Source: Nilaparvata lugens (Eukaryota; Arthropoda; Insecta; Hemiptera; Delphacidae). From it: a stretch of DNA of 64,000 bases. The position numbers were made by a program, and so were the translations under genes. Of this stretch, positions 22,185 through 32,984 are shown in pieces. The stretch spans positions 63,979,417 through 64,043,416 of the forward strand of contig NC_052508.1 of NCBI RefSeq assembly GCF_014356525.2, given 5' to 3'. Within the stretch, counting starts at the first letter, position 1; every line of letters starts with the position of its first letter. The notes under the pieces were generated by a model. The model did no database searches. It saw only the letters and a program-made list of their open reading frames with translations, and had not been told where the DNA came from.

Positions 22185-22870
22185 TGTCGTATCCTGCACT
22201 TTACTGGCAAATTTCATCAGCATTCATACTGGATATGTTTCAATTTAGCGGTAGACTTCGTTCTCACTCTCTTCCCTCTCATCCTCTGCTTATACTTCCT
22301 TCTCTCATTCTTTGTCCACTCCTTATGTGGAACTGTCGTGTCTCACACTTTACTGGCTCTTTTCATCAACGATTTACCGAAGATATTTGAATTTTATCGA
22401 AGAGTTCGTTTTTCTTCTTCTTCTTCATCGCTTGTTCTTCTTGAATGTCTCCCCATTACTCTCACACTTCTCCTTCCTCTTCTCCTTCTCTTCCCTCTCC
22501 TTCCTCTTCTTCTTCTACTTCATCTTCTTCCCCTTCTCCTTCTTCCAGCTTACTTCCTTTCCATCATCTCTTTCTTCTTCAGGCTTTGATCACCTGTCTC
22601 GTCTTGCACTTTACTTGCAAACATCATCAATGTAGTATCCAATATGTTTCAATTTACTTGTCGAATTTTAATTTCTTCTTCTTCTTTTATCTCTTTTCGG
22701 TCATCTCCACCTATCGCCCTCTCTCTTTTTCGCTCTCTCAGTTCACTTCTGTCCACTTGTCGTGTCATGCACTTTATTTACAAATTTTACAACCGATTCA
22801 TACAGTATATGTTTCAATTCAGCGGTGGAATTCGTTCTGCTTGGAAAACTACTTTGAATCGTCCATAAAT
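22185..22870 (+). repeat. Degenerate tandem repeat with pyrimidine-rich spacers
   Basis: The motif TGTCGTGTC..GCACTTTACT..CAAATTTCATCA..ATATGTTTCAATT recurs at about 22185, 22333, 22594 and 22758. Spacing is irregular because TTC/CTT runs (22404-22580) have expanded between units. All overlapping open frames follow from this structure. Confidence 0.55.
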
Positions 22871-23059
22871 GTGACTACAACGTACTCCCAAAGAATGGTG
22901 TGTCTCTTGACTAGTATAAACTGTATTCAATACTCTAAGCAGTATGAAGTCTTCTTCGAATAGTGCCAAGCATCATTAACATGTTTCAATTTATTCTTTT
23001 GCCTTCATCCTACTTGAACTGTTGATATGAATAATATATTGTAAATAATTAATTAAAAT

Positions 23060-23220
23060 AATTGTATTAATCTTGCAATTTTACAACAGTACTCACGGTT
23101 TTCTTGTTTGACGGACGCATTTCGTGGCACTGAGCCACATCCTCCATCAGTGCCACGAAACACGTCCGTCAAACAAGAAAATCGTGAGAGCTGTTGTAAA
23201 ATTACAAGATTAATATCAAT
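23060..23220. mobile_element. Near-perfect inverted repeat (MITE-like)
   Basis: Arms of about 70 bp (about 23061-23132 and 23146-23218) with TTTGACGGACG..CGTCCGTCAAA and GTGGCACTGA..TCAGTGCCAC surround a 13-bp loop. No target duplication was established. A hairpin transcript from either strand is possible. Confidence 0.7.
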
Positions 23221-23439
23221 TATAATAATCAATTGTTCAAAAAACAAGTTTAATTTTACCTGTCGAATTCAGTTTTCTTCCCCTTTATCTCTTCACCTCC
23301 ACCTATCTCTCTCTCAGTTGTTACAAATTGATTTCTTTTCATATCATATACAGTTCAATAATTATTTTCTTAGTCTATATTATGTAGATTCATATACAAT
23401 TTTGCTGTATTGTAAGCTATTGTATATAAGTGTATAAGC

Positions 23440-23505
23440 CAGTATATATTGTAATCTACATAAATAAAGTACTCAATCAATCAATCAATCAATAAATCTC
23501 ATTCT
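23440..23505 (+). repeat. LINE-type 3' end with AATC repeats
   Basis: AATAAAGTACTCAATCAATC followed by more AATC units. A short tandem tail after AATAAA-like sequence is typical of non-LTR retrotransposon 3' ends. 23221-23440 upstream may be its 3' UTR. Confidence 0.35.
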
Positions 23506-23559
23506 CCGTCATTTCTTTCAGTCATACGTCTCGGTTGAATGTAACAAATTCTCTCATTT

Positions 23560-24628
23560 TTCCACCAACTAGAGCAATTCTATCACGAACTAACTCCATG
23601 AACTCCATGAATTTTTACGATTCCCTTCCCTTCTCCAACTGCAACTATTTCTTTACGAACAAACTTGAAACAATTAACCATTAGTGCTCTCTGTCTTTTC
23701 TCTCAAACATATTGTCCTGTTAAATGTTTTAAAATCTTCTCATTCTTTCACCACTGAAGCGATTCTATTACGAATCAACGCCTGACAATCATGAACTATT
23801 TTTACTATTCAACCCCTTCTCCAAGTGGAACTTTTTCATCACGAACAAACTTGAAACAATTACCCTTAGTGCTCTCCGCCATTTCTCTCACTCATATTTT
23901 TCTGTCAAATGTTACAAATCCCTTTCTTTCACCAACTGGAGCGATTCTATCACGAACTAACTCCTGACAATCATGAACTATTTTTACGATTCAATCCCCT
24001 TCTCCAACTAACTAAAACTATTTCATCACGAACAAACTTGAAACAATTACCCTTAGTTCTCTCCGCCATTTCTCTCAATCATATTTTTTAAATGATACAA
24101 AATCTTCTATTTTTCCACCAACTGCAGCGATTCTATCACGAACTAACTCCTGACAATCATAAACTATTTTTACAATTCAACCCCTTCTCCAAGTGGAACT
24201 TTTTCATCACGAACAAACTTGAAACAATTACCCTTAGTTCTCTCCGCCATTTCTCTCAATCATATTTTTTAAATGATACAAAATCTTCTATTTTTCCACC
24301 AACTGTAGCGATTCTATCACGAACTAACTCCTGACAATCATGAACCATTTTTACGATTCACTCCCCTTCTCCAACTAAACTGAAACTATTTCATCACGAA
24401 CCAACTTGAAACAATTACCCTTAGTTCTCTCCGCCATTTCTCTCAATCATATTTTTTAAATGATACAAAATCTTCTATTTTTCCACCAACTGTGGCGATT
24501 CTATCACGAACTAGCTCCTGACAATCATGAACCATTTTTACGATTCAATCCCTTTCTCCAGCTATCTCTCTAGGTAAACTGGAACTATTTCATCACGAAA
24601 AAACTTGAAACAATTACCCCTAGTGCAT
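23560..24628 (+). repeat. ~183-bp satellite, six copies
   Basis: CCAACT..GCGATTCTATCACGAAC starts units at about 23565, 23751, 23932, 24118, 24299 and 24486 (spacing 181-189). Units share CTCCTGACAATCATGAAC, TCACGAACAAACTTGAAAC and TCTCCGCCATTTCTCTCA. Later copies are more alike than the first two, as expected when homogenisation is local. Short frames within are not genes. Confidence 0.85.
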
Positions 24629-24997
24629 GTAAATGTGACTCGCGCGCCTAGTCGGCAATAAAGTGGACGATTGATGGAAGAAACGCCGGCGGCTACACTC
24701 AATCCTAACTGACAGCATTCGTCATAAACGCCCTCAATGCAAACCATTCAACCAATGCTGACAGGTAAGGAGTGAATCGAGCTAGAGCGGTAGCGCGTCC
24801 ACTGATAATATAATGCAGGTGCGTTTTCGGACAGCGCGTGAAATCTTCAGAAGCCGAACAGTGAATTTGTGATTGGTGGGTTGTTGTTGCATTGGAATAG
24901 CAAGCAGCCCAGGAGCCAGTTGCAGGCTCAGTTGTTAAGAATAGGTTTCGTAGCAAACCGACGGACAGCTACTACATACAGCAACTGATGTGTCATT
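24629..24997. other. GC-richer stretch, possible 5' exon
   Basis: CpG-containing sequence (GACTCGCGCGCCTAG near 24640) with a consensus donor CAG|GTAAGG at about 24766-24774 on the plus strand. A non-coding first exon is possible. No reading frame with a recognisable domain was found. Confidence 0.2.
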
Positions 24998-25450
24998 ATC
25001 ATTTTTGTTTTCTTCTTCTCGCATGTCGATCTACCTCTCCTTCCAGTTTTTCTTGTTCTTCTCCCTGTTCTTCCTCTTATTCTTCTTCTACTTCTTCTCA
25101 TTCTTTCTCTTGTTCTTGATCTTGATCTTTTCCTTCTTCTTTTTTCCATCATCATCATCATCTTCTTCTTCTTCTTCTTCTTCATCATCTTCTCCTTCTT
25201 TTCTTTCTTTCCCTTCTTCTGCTTCATCTTCTCCTCCTCATCTTTCTACTTCTTCTTCTTGTTTCCCTTTTACCTCTGTTTTTTTGTTTTTTCTTGTCCT
25301 CCATCTCCCTCCTCGTCCTTTTTCTCTCGCACCTTCACCTTTTTCTTCTTCCTCGTTCTTTTTCTTGCCTTGTACTTTTCTCGTATTTTTCATGTTCCTG
25401 CTCTTATTTTCCTTATTCTTCTTGTTCTATTTTTCTTCTTCTTCTAATTC
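24998..25450 (+). repeat. TTC/CTT/CAT pyrimidine tract
   Basis: About 450 bp of T/C-rich triplet repeats, including ATC units followed by CTT units at 25149-25190. The overlapping frames in three registers encode Ser, Phe, Leu or Pro runs and are composition artefacts. Confidence 0.85.
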
Positions 25451-26360
25451 TTGTTCCCATCTTCTTGTTTCGCTTTGTGTAGATACCTTTTATCAATTTT
25501 CCCCATTTTCTCATATTCTTCTTCAATTTACTATTTACCCATTATACTTATTCCAGTAATTTTACTCATTGTATTCATTATACTCATTACAATTAATCAT
25601 ACTCATATTTTTTTCTTTTCAATCATACATTTTTCCATATTATTATAGTTTCACCTTTCATCCCATGTTTCCCTTTGTAAATTCCCTCATATGGAATGGA
25701 TCAATGGAGGAGACCTTTTCTTCTTCCATCATCCGAATCTTTGCATCTTCCTTCTTTTTCTTAGGTACTCTTCGAACAAATGGTCTGTGTGGTAGCCACT
25801 CTTGAAAACACGCGCGTCTCAGCAATATACTTGATCGCGAGATAGACTGTTATTTTCTGGTAGTCCAAGCCCCTTTTAATGATAGGCCACGTGCACACGA
25901 ATAACTGAGAGTATGAATTGGAGGTGGGAGATGATGCGAGAGGAGCGAAAGAGAGAGAAAAAGTTGGGGAATAAGAGTTGCGCGTATTCCTTCCTATGCA
26001 GAGAGGAAATATTGAATCAGAGGAAGAGACAAAGACATCAAAGAGAGAGGAATTAAAGAAAGTTGGAGAATAAGGCTGGAAAAACCCGACTCGGAAAAAG
26101 GAAGTATTGGAAGAATTGGTTGGGCTGAGATTGAAGGAATGAATTGAGAAAAAAACAATTCGAGGACGAAAATGTGGATAGAATGGGATAAATTTCGAGT
26201 GAGAGTTAAAATAAATTCAGGAAAGCAATGAGAAGGAAAGATTATATTGACTTGAAACTTCGAGAATCGTAAAGAATGGGATTAGAGGGAAGGGATGAGA
26301 AGGTGGAAGAGGAATAATACATAATATATGAAGTATAATAAAGATATCATAATGGAGAAA
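25451..26360. other. Non-coding spacer
   Basis: T-rich to 25800, then purine-rich (25910-26330). No gene is supported. Confidence 0.3.
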
Positions 26361-26698
26361 CTATAAGCATAGAGAAACAATAGCATAAGTAGATATCCCA
26401 TGGCATAGGGCGTTTATGTCGCAACTTTTACTGTTATCCCAAGCCGATTACTGTCGATTATTGTTGATTTTTACTGTTTTGACCGGGTAAGAGTGTATGA
26501 ACGGCACAATATGAGAGACTACCAGCGTCATAAAGCTTCACGGGAAAGAACTACGTGGGCATACACTCTTACCCGGTCAAAACAGTAAAAATCAACAATA
26601 ATCGACAGTAATCGGCTTGGGATAACAGTAAAAGTTGCGACATAAACGTCCTATACCATGGGATATCTACTTACGCTATTGTTTCTCTATGCTATAAG
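26361..26698 (+). mobile_element. Foldback element family A, copy 1 (symmetric)
   Basis: Element 26368-26691 is flanked by the perfect 7-bp duplication CTATAAG (26361-26367, 26692-26698). Inverted arms of about 130 bp begin CATAGAGAAACAATAGC and include TTACTGTTATCCCAAGCCGA and ACCGGGTAAGAGTGTATG, around a ~65-bp centre. No coding capacity. Copies at 45181 and 60948 carry the same ends and also 7-bp duplications. Superfamily unknown. Confidence 0.88.
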
Positions 26699-27796
26699 TG
26701 TTGAATATTATATGAAAATTTGATGGAAAATAAAAATGAAAGGTGAGAGAACTATGAAATATGATTTTCATTCCTATTATTTCATGAAGAGGAACATAAT
26801 ATCCAGATACATAGTCTACAGGAATTCAGGAAAATTATTGAACCCTGAAAAGGGTTGAATATAGTAATACAGATATTCAGATTTTTTAATGCTCACCAAG
26901 AACTGCAGATTGGAAAAAGTTATGGAATGTTAAGTTTGAATAAAAGAATTGAGAAGTATAAGAAGGAAAGGTGAATGAGGGAGACAATGGAATTTAAAGT
27001 TTGAATGAAAGAATTGAGAACTATAAAAAGGAAAAGTTAGTTAGGGAGATTCTATACGAGTGTAGAGACATGAAGAAGACTGGATAAACATTGAAGAGGA
27101 ATAAAGAAAGAGAGGGTGCATTCAAATTGAGACAGAAAACGTGGTCCGCGACGCAGACGGTGGAAGGAAGAAAGAATGTCGGTGTCAAGTCTGATAAGCT
27201 AATTGTATCTAATGATAGTTTGGAACAAACTGGTGTTGCTCCCGATCGAGCCTCGGGCCAAAATGGCCACAAGAGGATGGAAAAAGGAGGAAAAGAAGAA
27301 GGAGAAGATAAAGAAGAAGAGATGGAGAACGAACACAGACACCTACGATTAAAAACAAGCAACGAATCTGTGAGCAACACGAATAAATTGTGGCACGAAA
27401 TGAAGGTAGAGTTGTATAGTCGTCGGACATAGCACACAGGAGATATGTTTATGCACCCGTCATTAAAAGAGCTGCTGTTTCGCTGCCTCTTGCGTAGAAG
27501 CTGCACACACGCTTCTCACTTATTTATTATTTATTTTGCTTCTTCATCTTTCTCTTCTTCTTGATTCTCTCTCTCCTCCTTTTCTATCTTCTTCTATTAT
27601 CCTCTTCATCCTTTTTCTTCTCTGCTTTCTTCTCTTTCCCTCTCCTTCTTCCTTGTGTTCTCTTGTGTATTCATTCTGTTTGTCCAATGTCTACTTCTAG
27701 TGTTCTGGTATACCATTCCTCTATGGTGATCATTATTGACAACTCACCCTCCAGCTGGATTCTCACAATTATATCAGAATCAGTTTAGGACACTGG
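26699..27796. other. Non-coding, purine-rich then pyrimidine-rich
   Basis: Contains the longest non-repeat frame of the region (27091-27432, plus, 113 codons, Lys/Glu-rich). It has no recognisable domain and an equally long antisense frame, so it is treated as composition-driven. Confidence 0.3.
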
Positions 27797-27938
27797 AATA
27801 AAAACACACATAGCCTATACTGTCAAATTCTACAGTTTTATTTGGTGACTACTCGAAAATGTGACCTGTGTGGTCACGAAACCATGGTCCAGTGCCAAAT
27901 AGAACTGTAGAATATTATAATATATGTGTGTTTTTATT
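27797..27938. mobile_element. Small inverted-repeat element
   Basis: AATAAAAACACACAT and ATGTGTGTTTTTATT end a 142-bp block. Inner arms ATTCTACAGTT..ATTTGG and CCAAAT..AACTGTAGAAT also pair. The centre holds GTGACCTGTGTGGTCAC. MITE-like; no target duplication was assigned. Confidence 0.6.
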
Positions 27939-28013
27939 TCATTATGGAACGGTTCTACAACATCGACAGTGACTCAGTCGAAGTTGAGGATACACTTTTC
28001 ATACAGTAAAAAT

Positions 28014-28268
28014 ATTATTTCTATTTATTGTCTAAATTTGGCTTAGTGGGTTTGTGTTTTGTTTCGGTTTTGTATATATTTGGACTTTTTAACATAAAAA
28101 TGAACTTAATTCCGAAGTGAAAGGTGTAAATGTAAAGTATTGTGCTCACAATAACCTTAGTGTCCGGTTTCCCATTAGGGAACATTGGACTATATACGGC
28201 GAGGTGGAACTACCCTTGGGTCTCCCCACCATTCAAAGCCATACGCCAATAATAATAATTATTTCTAT
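28014..28268 (+). mobile_element. SINE family 3, copy 1, with 11-bp TSD
   Basis: Element 28025-28257 is flanked by perfect ATTATTTCTAT (28014-28024, 28258-28268). The 5' end has a pol III A-box-like TGGCTTAGTGG; the B box is weak. The 3' module (CTCCCCACCATTCAAAGCCA, then an AATAAT tail) matches the 3' end of SINE family 1, suggesting use of the same LINE machinery. The second copy at 36301 starts at the same base, supporting a true 5' end. Confidence 0.75.
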
Positions 28269-28740
28269 GAATTCTTATGGGACCATCCACATTTAGCCCA
28301 GCCGAGCAATTATAAAATTTATAATGATTGAGTGATTATCATCTATTCCTATCAAAATTCAATAATTGAATTCAAACCCTTTTGAATCCGATTGACCCTC
28401 AAATCCGTGAATTCATAATTTTACTAATTTCCAGAGATAGCATCAATAATAATTGAGAACAGGAAAGTTCACTCAGCAGTTCAGAAAGTACTCTGATCTG
28501 AACTCCTTATGAAGTCTTTGCTCCTTACTCCGACTGAAGAACTTATGAGTAAGCACTCATAATACCAAGAACTTTGAAATAATTATAAAACAAAATTAAA
28601 AATAAAAATCTGTGAACTACGCTAAAGACCTCTGCTAATGCAAATTTTCTCCATCTATTTTCTCCAACTCGCAATTGCGCTAATTCTCACGAATAGTGTA
28701 AAGGTAGTGTGAATAATAGAAAATGGAGGAATTCACTGAC

Positions 28741-28906
28741 CAGTATGAAGGAAGAGATGGTTTTTGAGGTTGGTGTGTTTGCTGAATCCTCGATTGCAGA
28801 TGTGGCACTTGAATGGCCAGGAACCATTATGCACATACATGTGTGATTTCAGGTCGCCGGGAGTCGGGAACGACTTGGAGCACAGTCCGCATTTGTGTGG
28901 TTTCTC
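28741..28906 (-). CDS. Internal exon encoding two C2H2 zinc fingers
   Basis: On the minus strand this 166-bp exon follows an acceptor (TCTGATTTCAG|GAG) and ends at a donor (G|GTCAGT). It encodes EKPHKC..C, finger 1 with CGLC, SFPTPGDLKSH and MYVH (Cys-X2-Cys...His-X4-His), the linker NGSWPFK, finger 2 with CHIC, GFSKHTNLKNH and LFLH, and a closing HTG that opens a TGEKP-type linker. It starts in phase 0 and ends with one base of the next codon, so other exons must lie upstream (higher coordinates) and downstream; more fingers are expected. Tandem fingers with consensus spacing and conserved F and L core residues bind Zn and usually DNA, so the product is probably a nuclear transcription factor. 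The protein family is not recognised. Codon use is GC-richer than the surroundings. No other finger exon was found in the window. Confidence 0.9.
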
Positions 28907-30699
28907 CTGAAATCAGACAAAATTCAACAGAAATTATTAATGGAAATAACGGAAATGATGTTTAAGATCATGGAAAATCAGTTATTTTCAATAATTTGAG
29001 GAGATAAAACTATCATAATTGATGTTGTTTTATACCAGCATGCGATAAATTGAATGAATGAATTATTATATAATTATAGAATAATGAATTATTATATTAT
29101 ATTGATTATTAGTATTATTATTATTCTATTATTCATCGATGATTTGTACTCTTCCGAATTTTCTCAAATAAACACTTCTAGTTCCAGTACTCATGCTATT
29201 TCTGAGTGTACTTTTTTGAAAGAAATAGATTACATGGGTAAATGCATATGTTGGATCGAGGATCAATGACTAAAAAACATGGATGACAAATAAAAAATAA
29301 ACTGAAAATGACTTAAAGTATGAAACACACATACTCTTTACTGGATTTGTTTGTAGTAGTCTTAGAATGATACAAGAAATAGGTACTTTATTGAAGATCA
29401 TTTCTAACAAATATTTGGAAGCATTTGAAAATCAACAGAATACAAATAGCCTATGAACCGCATATTACTTCTAGTTGCATTCTTTGTCGAAAAAGAACAC
29501 ATTTCTCAGAAAGGATAGATAGAATATAGTTTATCCAAACATAAGGAAACTGAGCAGTTATTCACAATCTCAATTCTATGAAATAGAGAATGATCCCATA
29601 AATTCAATTTCTTCAATGGAGGCAAAATCACCTAAAACAAAACAGATTGTAACCTTCATCTGATTCCCAAGCTAGAAAACTGGCAAACGTCTCTCAAAAC
29701 GAATATTAATCACGCCAACCAGAAACATGATTTATAATTTCTTATCACATCGACTACTATGCATACAAACCGCAACAATCCCAAGAATTTTCGCAGAAAG
29801 AATTCGCATCTTCTTCTCGTTATACGATGTGTCAAATGTGAAAGGTTAATGACCTTCTCAGGGCGACACTAACTGACAAGATTAATCTTATTACGCGGTA
29901 ATTGATGTCCGACAAAGCCAGGAGAAATGAGACAGAAACAGATTAGGGAGAAGAACGAACGAAGATGGAGAACAGCAAATAATGCAGATAAATAAGCGAA
30001 AGAATAAAGCAGAAAAAGTGGTCGGATGTAGTAGGTAGTGGATGATATAAGCGGTAGCTGTGCATACATTAGCGATTTTTATTGCGTTTGTCGGCGAAAC
30101 TAGATACGAAAGGAGAAAAATTAGAAGGAAGATTTTATGTTGAGAAAAAATTGTGGAGAGAGGAGAAAAGTGACATTTTCCGAGTTATAGTGTGTTATGA
30201 ATGTGTCCAGCTTTCAAATAAAGGAGGAGTAGGTAAGTAAACATATGTGTGAATGAAGAAATGATGAGATAGGAGAAGTAGTAAAAGAAGGGAAGAAAGA
30301 GAGAAAAAAGGGGACGTAGGACAAGAAAGACTTCAAGACTTCCACCAATGAAATGCAAGGAGAAACTTATGAATAGGAAGGGGGAGGAGAGGAGGTGTAA
30401 AAAAGTAGTGGGAAGAGTGAAAAGAATAATAATAATAAGATGAAGAGAGAGAAGAAGAAAGCAAAATGAATATTGATGGCCTATTGGATGCTGTCCAATC
30501 TTGCCATCAAACAACTAAAGTATGATTGATTATTATTGACGGAAAATGCCATTAACTGGTGTATTGATTACACCCACATCCAATAATTGAACAGGCTAAT
30601 TTCTATTTTTTCTTAGTTTATTTGTACTTGAAGATAATACAGGTTATACAGATGAGACAACTTATTAGAAGTTTCGATTTCAAGCATGATGGATGATAG
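28907..30699. other. Non-coding, probably intron upstream of the zinc-finger exon
   Basis: AT-rich to about 29840, then purine-rich with small AAT/GAAGAA runs (30430-30470). No other exon was recognised. Confidence 0.4.
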
Positions 30700-30930
30700 A
30701 AGATACACAAGCATTGTTGCAAGATACACTAGCATTGTTGTGGGATACACAAGCATTGTTGCAAGATACACTAGCATTGTTGCAAGATAGACAAGCATTG
30801 AAGCACGATACACAAGCATTGTTGCAAGATACACTAGCAATGTTGTAAGATACACAAGCATTGTTGTAAGATAGACAAGCATTGTTGTAAGATACACTAG
30901 CATTGCAGCAAGATACACAATCGTTGATGC
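30700..30930 (+). repeat. 21-bp minisatellite, 11 units
   Basis: Eleven consecutive 21-bp units of AAGATACACAAGCATTGTTGC with one to four differences each (CACTAG, TAGACAAG variants). Because 21 is a multiple of three, minus-strand frames stay open (LVYLATM-type repeats) without being genes. TTGTTGC motifs continue beyond the array on both sides of the element at 30972. Confidence 0.92.
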
Positions 30931-30971
30931 AGGATACACATTGCACGCACTTGTTGCAACACACTTGTTGC

Positions 30972-31186
30972 TATAGTGAGGTCCACGTTATAATGACAGT
31001 ATTTGATCAACTTTGGTTTTGCTATCCTTGTCTATCATTCGACCATGCCGGTGCTCGTATCCTTTTCTAGGTCCAAAACGGAGCCAATTATGTTTTGGAC
31101 AGTGTAGAAATATGATTAATTAATGCAGAGAATCGGCATCGCTATTCTTCTTTATTCACTGTCATTATAACGTGGACCTCACTTTA
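30972..31186 (+). mobile_element. TA-flanked TIR element family C, copy 1
   Basis: Ends TAGTGAGGTCCACGTTATAA and its inverse (about 27 bp TIR including ATGACAGT) are bordered by TA. The 211-bp interior (TTGATCAACTTTGG..AATCGGCATCGCTATTCTTC) is shared with 50391 and, inverted, 63518. TA flanks and AGTGAGG ends suggest a mariner/Tc1-type MITE. It lies in the middle of TTGTTGC-motif repeats. Confidence 0.85.
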
Positions 31187-31858
31187 GGAGCAATATGCTC
31201 GCACCTGTTGCAAGACACTTGTTGCATGCACTTGTTCCACTCAAGTTGCATGCCCTGTTGAACAAGTGTACAAACATTACATTTTTCCACATCAACCTGT
31301 CCATCTTCTTTCACTTGAAACTGTCATCATTCTATATAAACAACACTAAGGCTCCCCATTAAAGCGATGCTGACTCTCACCATAGGGAACTCCACCCTAC
31401 CATCTCTCATGTGTCATGGTCTAACGATGTTTTCACGCTCCCTTGACCATAGGGTGTTACCCGAGTCCCGTCTCGTGAGACCTCATGACACAATTATTAC
31501 CATAGCCCTCATAGATTACCATAAAAATCGTAGATAACCATAGTACACCCACCTAACTACGAACTGAGACCATTCTTCATATGGTTAGCTGTGATTAAGC
31601 GCGTATTACGATCAACGCACAGTGGTAATTACACACTTGATGGGTACCATTAGAGCTTTCCTATCATGCTATGATTAGACACGATAAGATCTACACATCA
31701 TATCAGAGTGGGTGACCTTGGGCAAGCTTCAAGTTTAATTTTTCGCTGTTTTAATTGTTACTCCCAACTGTTTTAAGAGCATAATGAGAATGATATAGAA
31801 TGTGTAACATAATAATGGAACATTAATGTTAATCTGATTACTGGGAACTCAGAACGTA
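31187..31858. other. Non-coding spacer
   Basis: 31197-31270 continues the TTGTTGC motif. 31340-31680 is somewhat GC-richer, with recurrent CCATAG motifs of unknown meaning. Confidence 0.3.
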
Positions 31859-32365
31859 GAATGTTTTATACGTTTGATATCCAAATTTGGGCTTGTTGAT
31901 CAAATTTACAATAATTGAAAGGATAGCTTCAATTTTGTCAGTATGATATTTTGGTTGACATAGTGAACATCTCTTAGAGTTCTGCAAACTAAAAGGGAGA
32001 AATTAGAATTGAGGCAATTTATTATACATTCTTCTTCCTCATTGTGAGCTACATACTAGTAATAGACTACTATCTCATTAAACTTTTCCTCTGAATTTCT
32101 CTTATTACTTATTACTATAGAATGCATAATACGTTTGATATCCAAATTTGAGTTTCTTGATTTAAATTACAATAATTATTGAAAGGATAGCTTCAATTTT
32201 GTCAGTATGATATTTTGGTTGACATAGTGAACATTTCTTAGAGTTCTGCAAGCTAATTGGAATTGAGGCAATTTATTGTACATTCTTCTTTCTCAATGTG
32301 AGCTACATGCTAGACTACTATCTTATTAAACTTTTCCTCTGTATTTCTCTTATTACTTACTTCAG
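31859..32365 (+). repeat. ~262-bp tandem duplication
   Basis: ACGTTTGATATCCAAATTTG, GGATAGCTTCAATTTTGTCA and TTAAACTTTTCCTCTG occur in order in 31859-32112 and again in 32121-32365, with small indels. Two copies only; function unknown. Confidence 0.8.
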
Positions 32366-32412
32366 TTTGCCGTCAATAAGATTCCATTTTAGTTGCTTTT
32401 TCAATTTCTACA

Positions 32413-32984
32413 GTCGAAACTGTGGAAAATATGATATAGATATAAATAAGATAAAGACAGAAGTAATGGTCCGCTCAAACGTCCCAGAGAATGTGTCCAT
32501 TGAATTAGATAATCACGCCCTGAAGTAAGTGAAAATCTTCAAATATCTTGAAAGCATTATATCAGAAGATGGGAAAGATAGACTGGATATAAAGCACCGA
32601 ATCAGAGAAGCTAAAGGTATTTTTATTAGTAAAAGGCAGCTCCTTTCCTCAAAAATAGACTAACGTTGGAAATGATAAAGGGACTACAAATGAGAATAAA
32701 GAGTTACAAATGAGAAGGTATTCCAGAGAACGGTGGAAAAGAGGTCTCTTCTGAATTTTCTCAAGGACAGACGACATTCTTGGATTGGACTCATAATAAG
32801 ACACGTCGAATTCACGTCAAGTATTCTTTAATGTACAATTGATGGACAAAGGGGTCGTGGAAGACCCCGGCGACAGTATTCAAGACAAATGACAAAGGAT
32901 CTGGGAGCTATGAGCTATGTACAATGGAAGAGAGTAGCAATGGACAAATTTAGATGGAAGGCTGCCAACCAATCAAACGATTAA
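32413..32984 (+). pseudogene. Decayed LINE ORF2 C-terminus
   Basis: Frame 1 (32413-32661) reads INKIKTEVMV, FKYLESIISEDGKD, IKHRIREAKGIF and SKRQLLSSKI. This matches the region downstream of the reverse-transcriptase catalytic core in arthropod non-LTR elements (typically NKTKVM.., FKYLGS.I..DG.., I..RI..AK). A stop interrupts at 32526. A second frame (32709-32984) reads HSWIGLIIRHVEF, GRGRPRRQYSRQMTKDLG and YVQWKRVAMDKFRWKAA, the expected C-terminal segment, with a stop near 32832. About 50 bp between the two is shifted. The YADD active site and endonuclease are absent, so the copy is 5'-truncated and dead. Confidence 0.85.

Noticed and set aside
27091..27432. 113-codon Lys/Glu-rich frame
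   Set aside because: Purine-rich DNA with an even longer antisense frame; no domain or splice context.
30613..30964. Repetitive membrane-like proteins
   Set aside because: Products of the 21-bp minisatellite; open because the unit length is a multiple of three.
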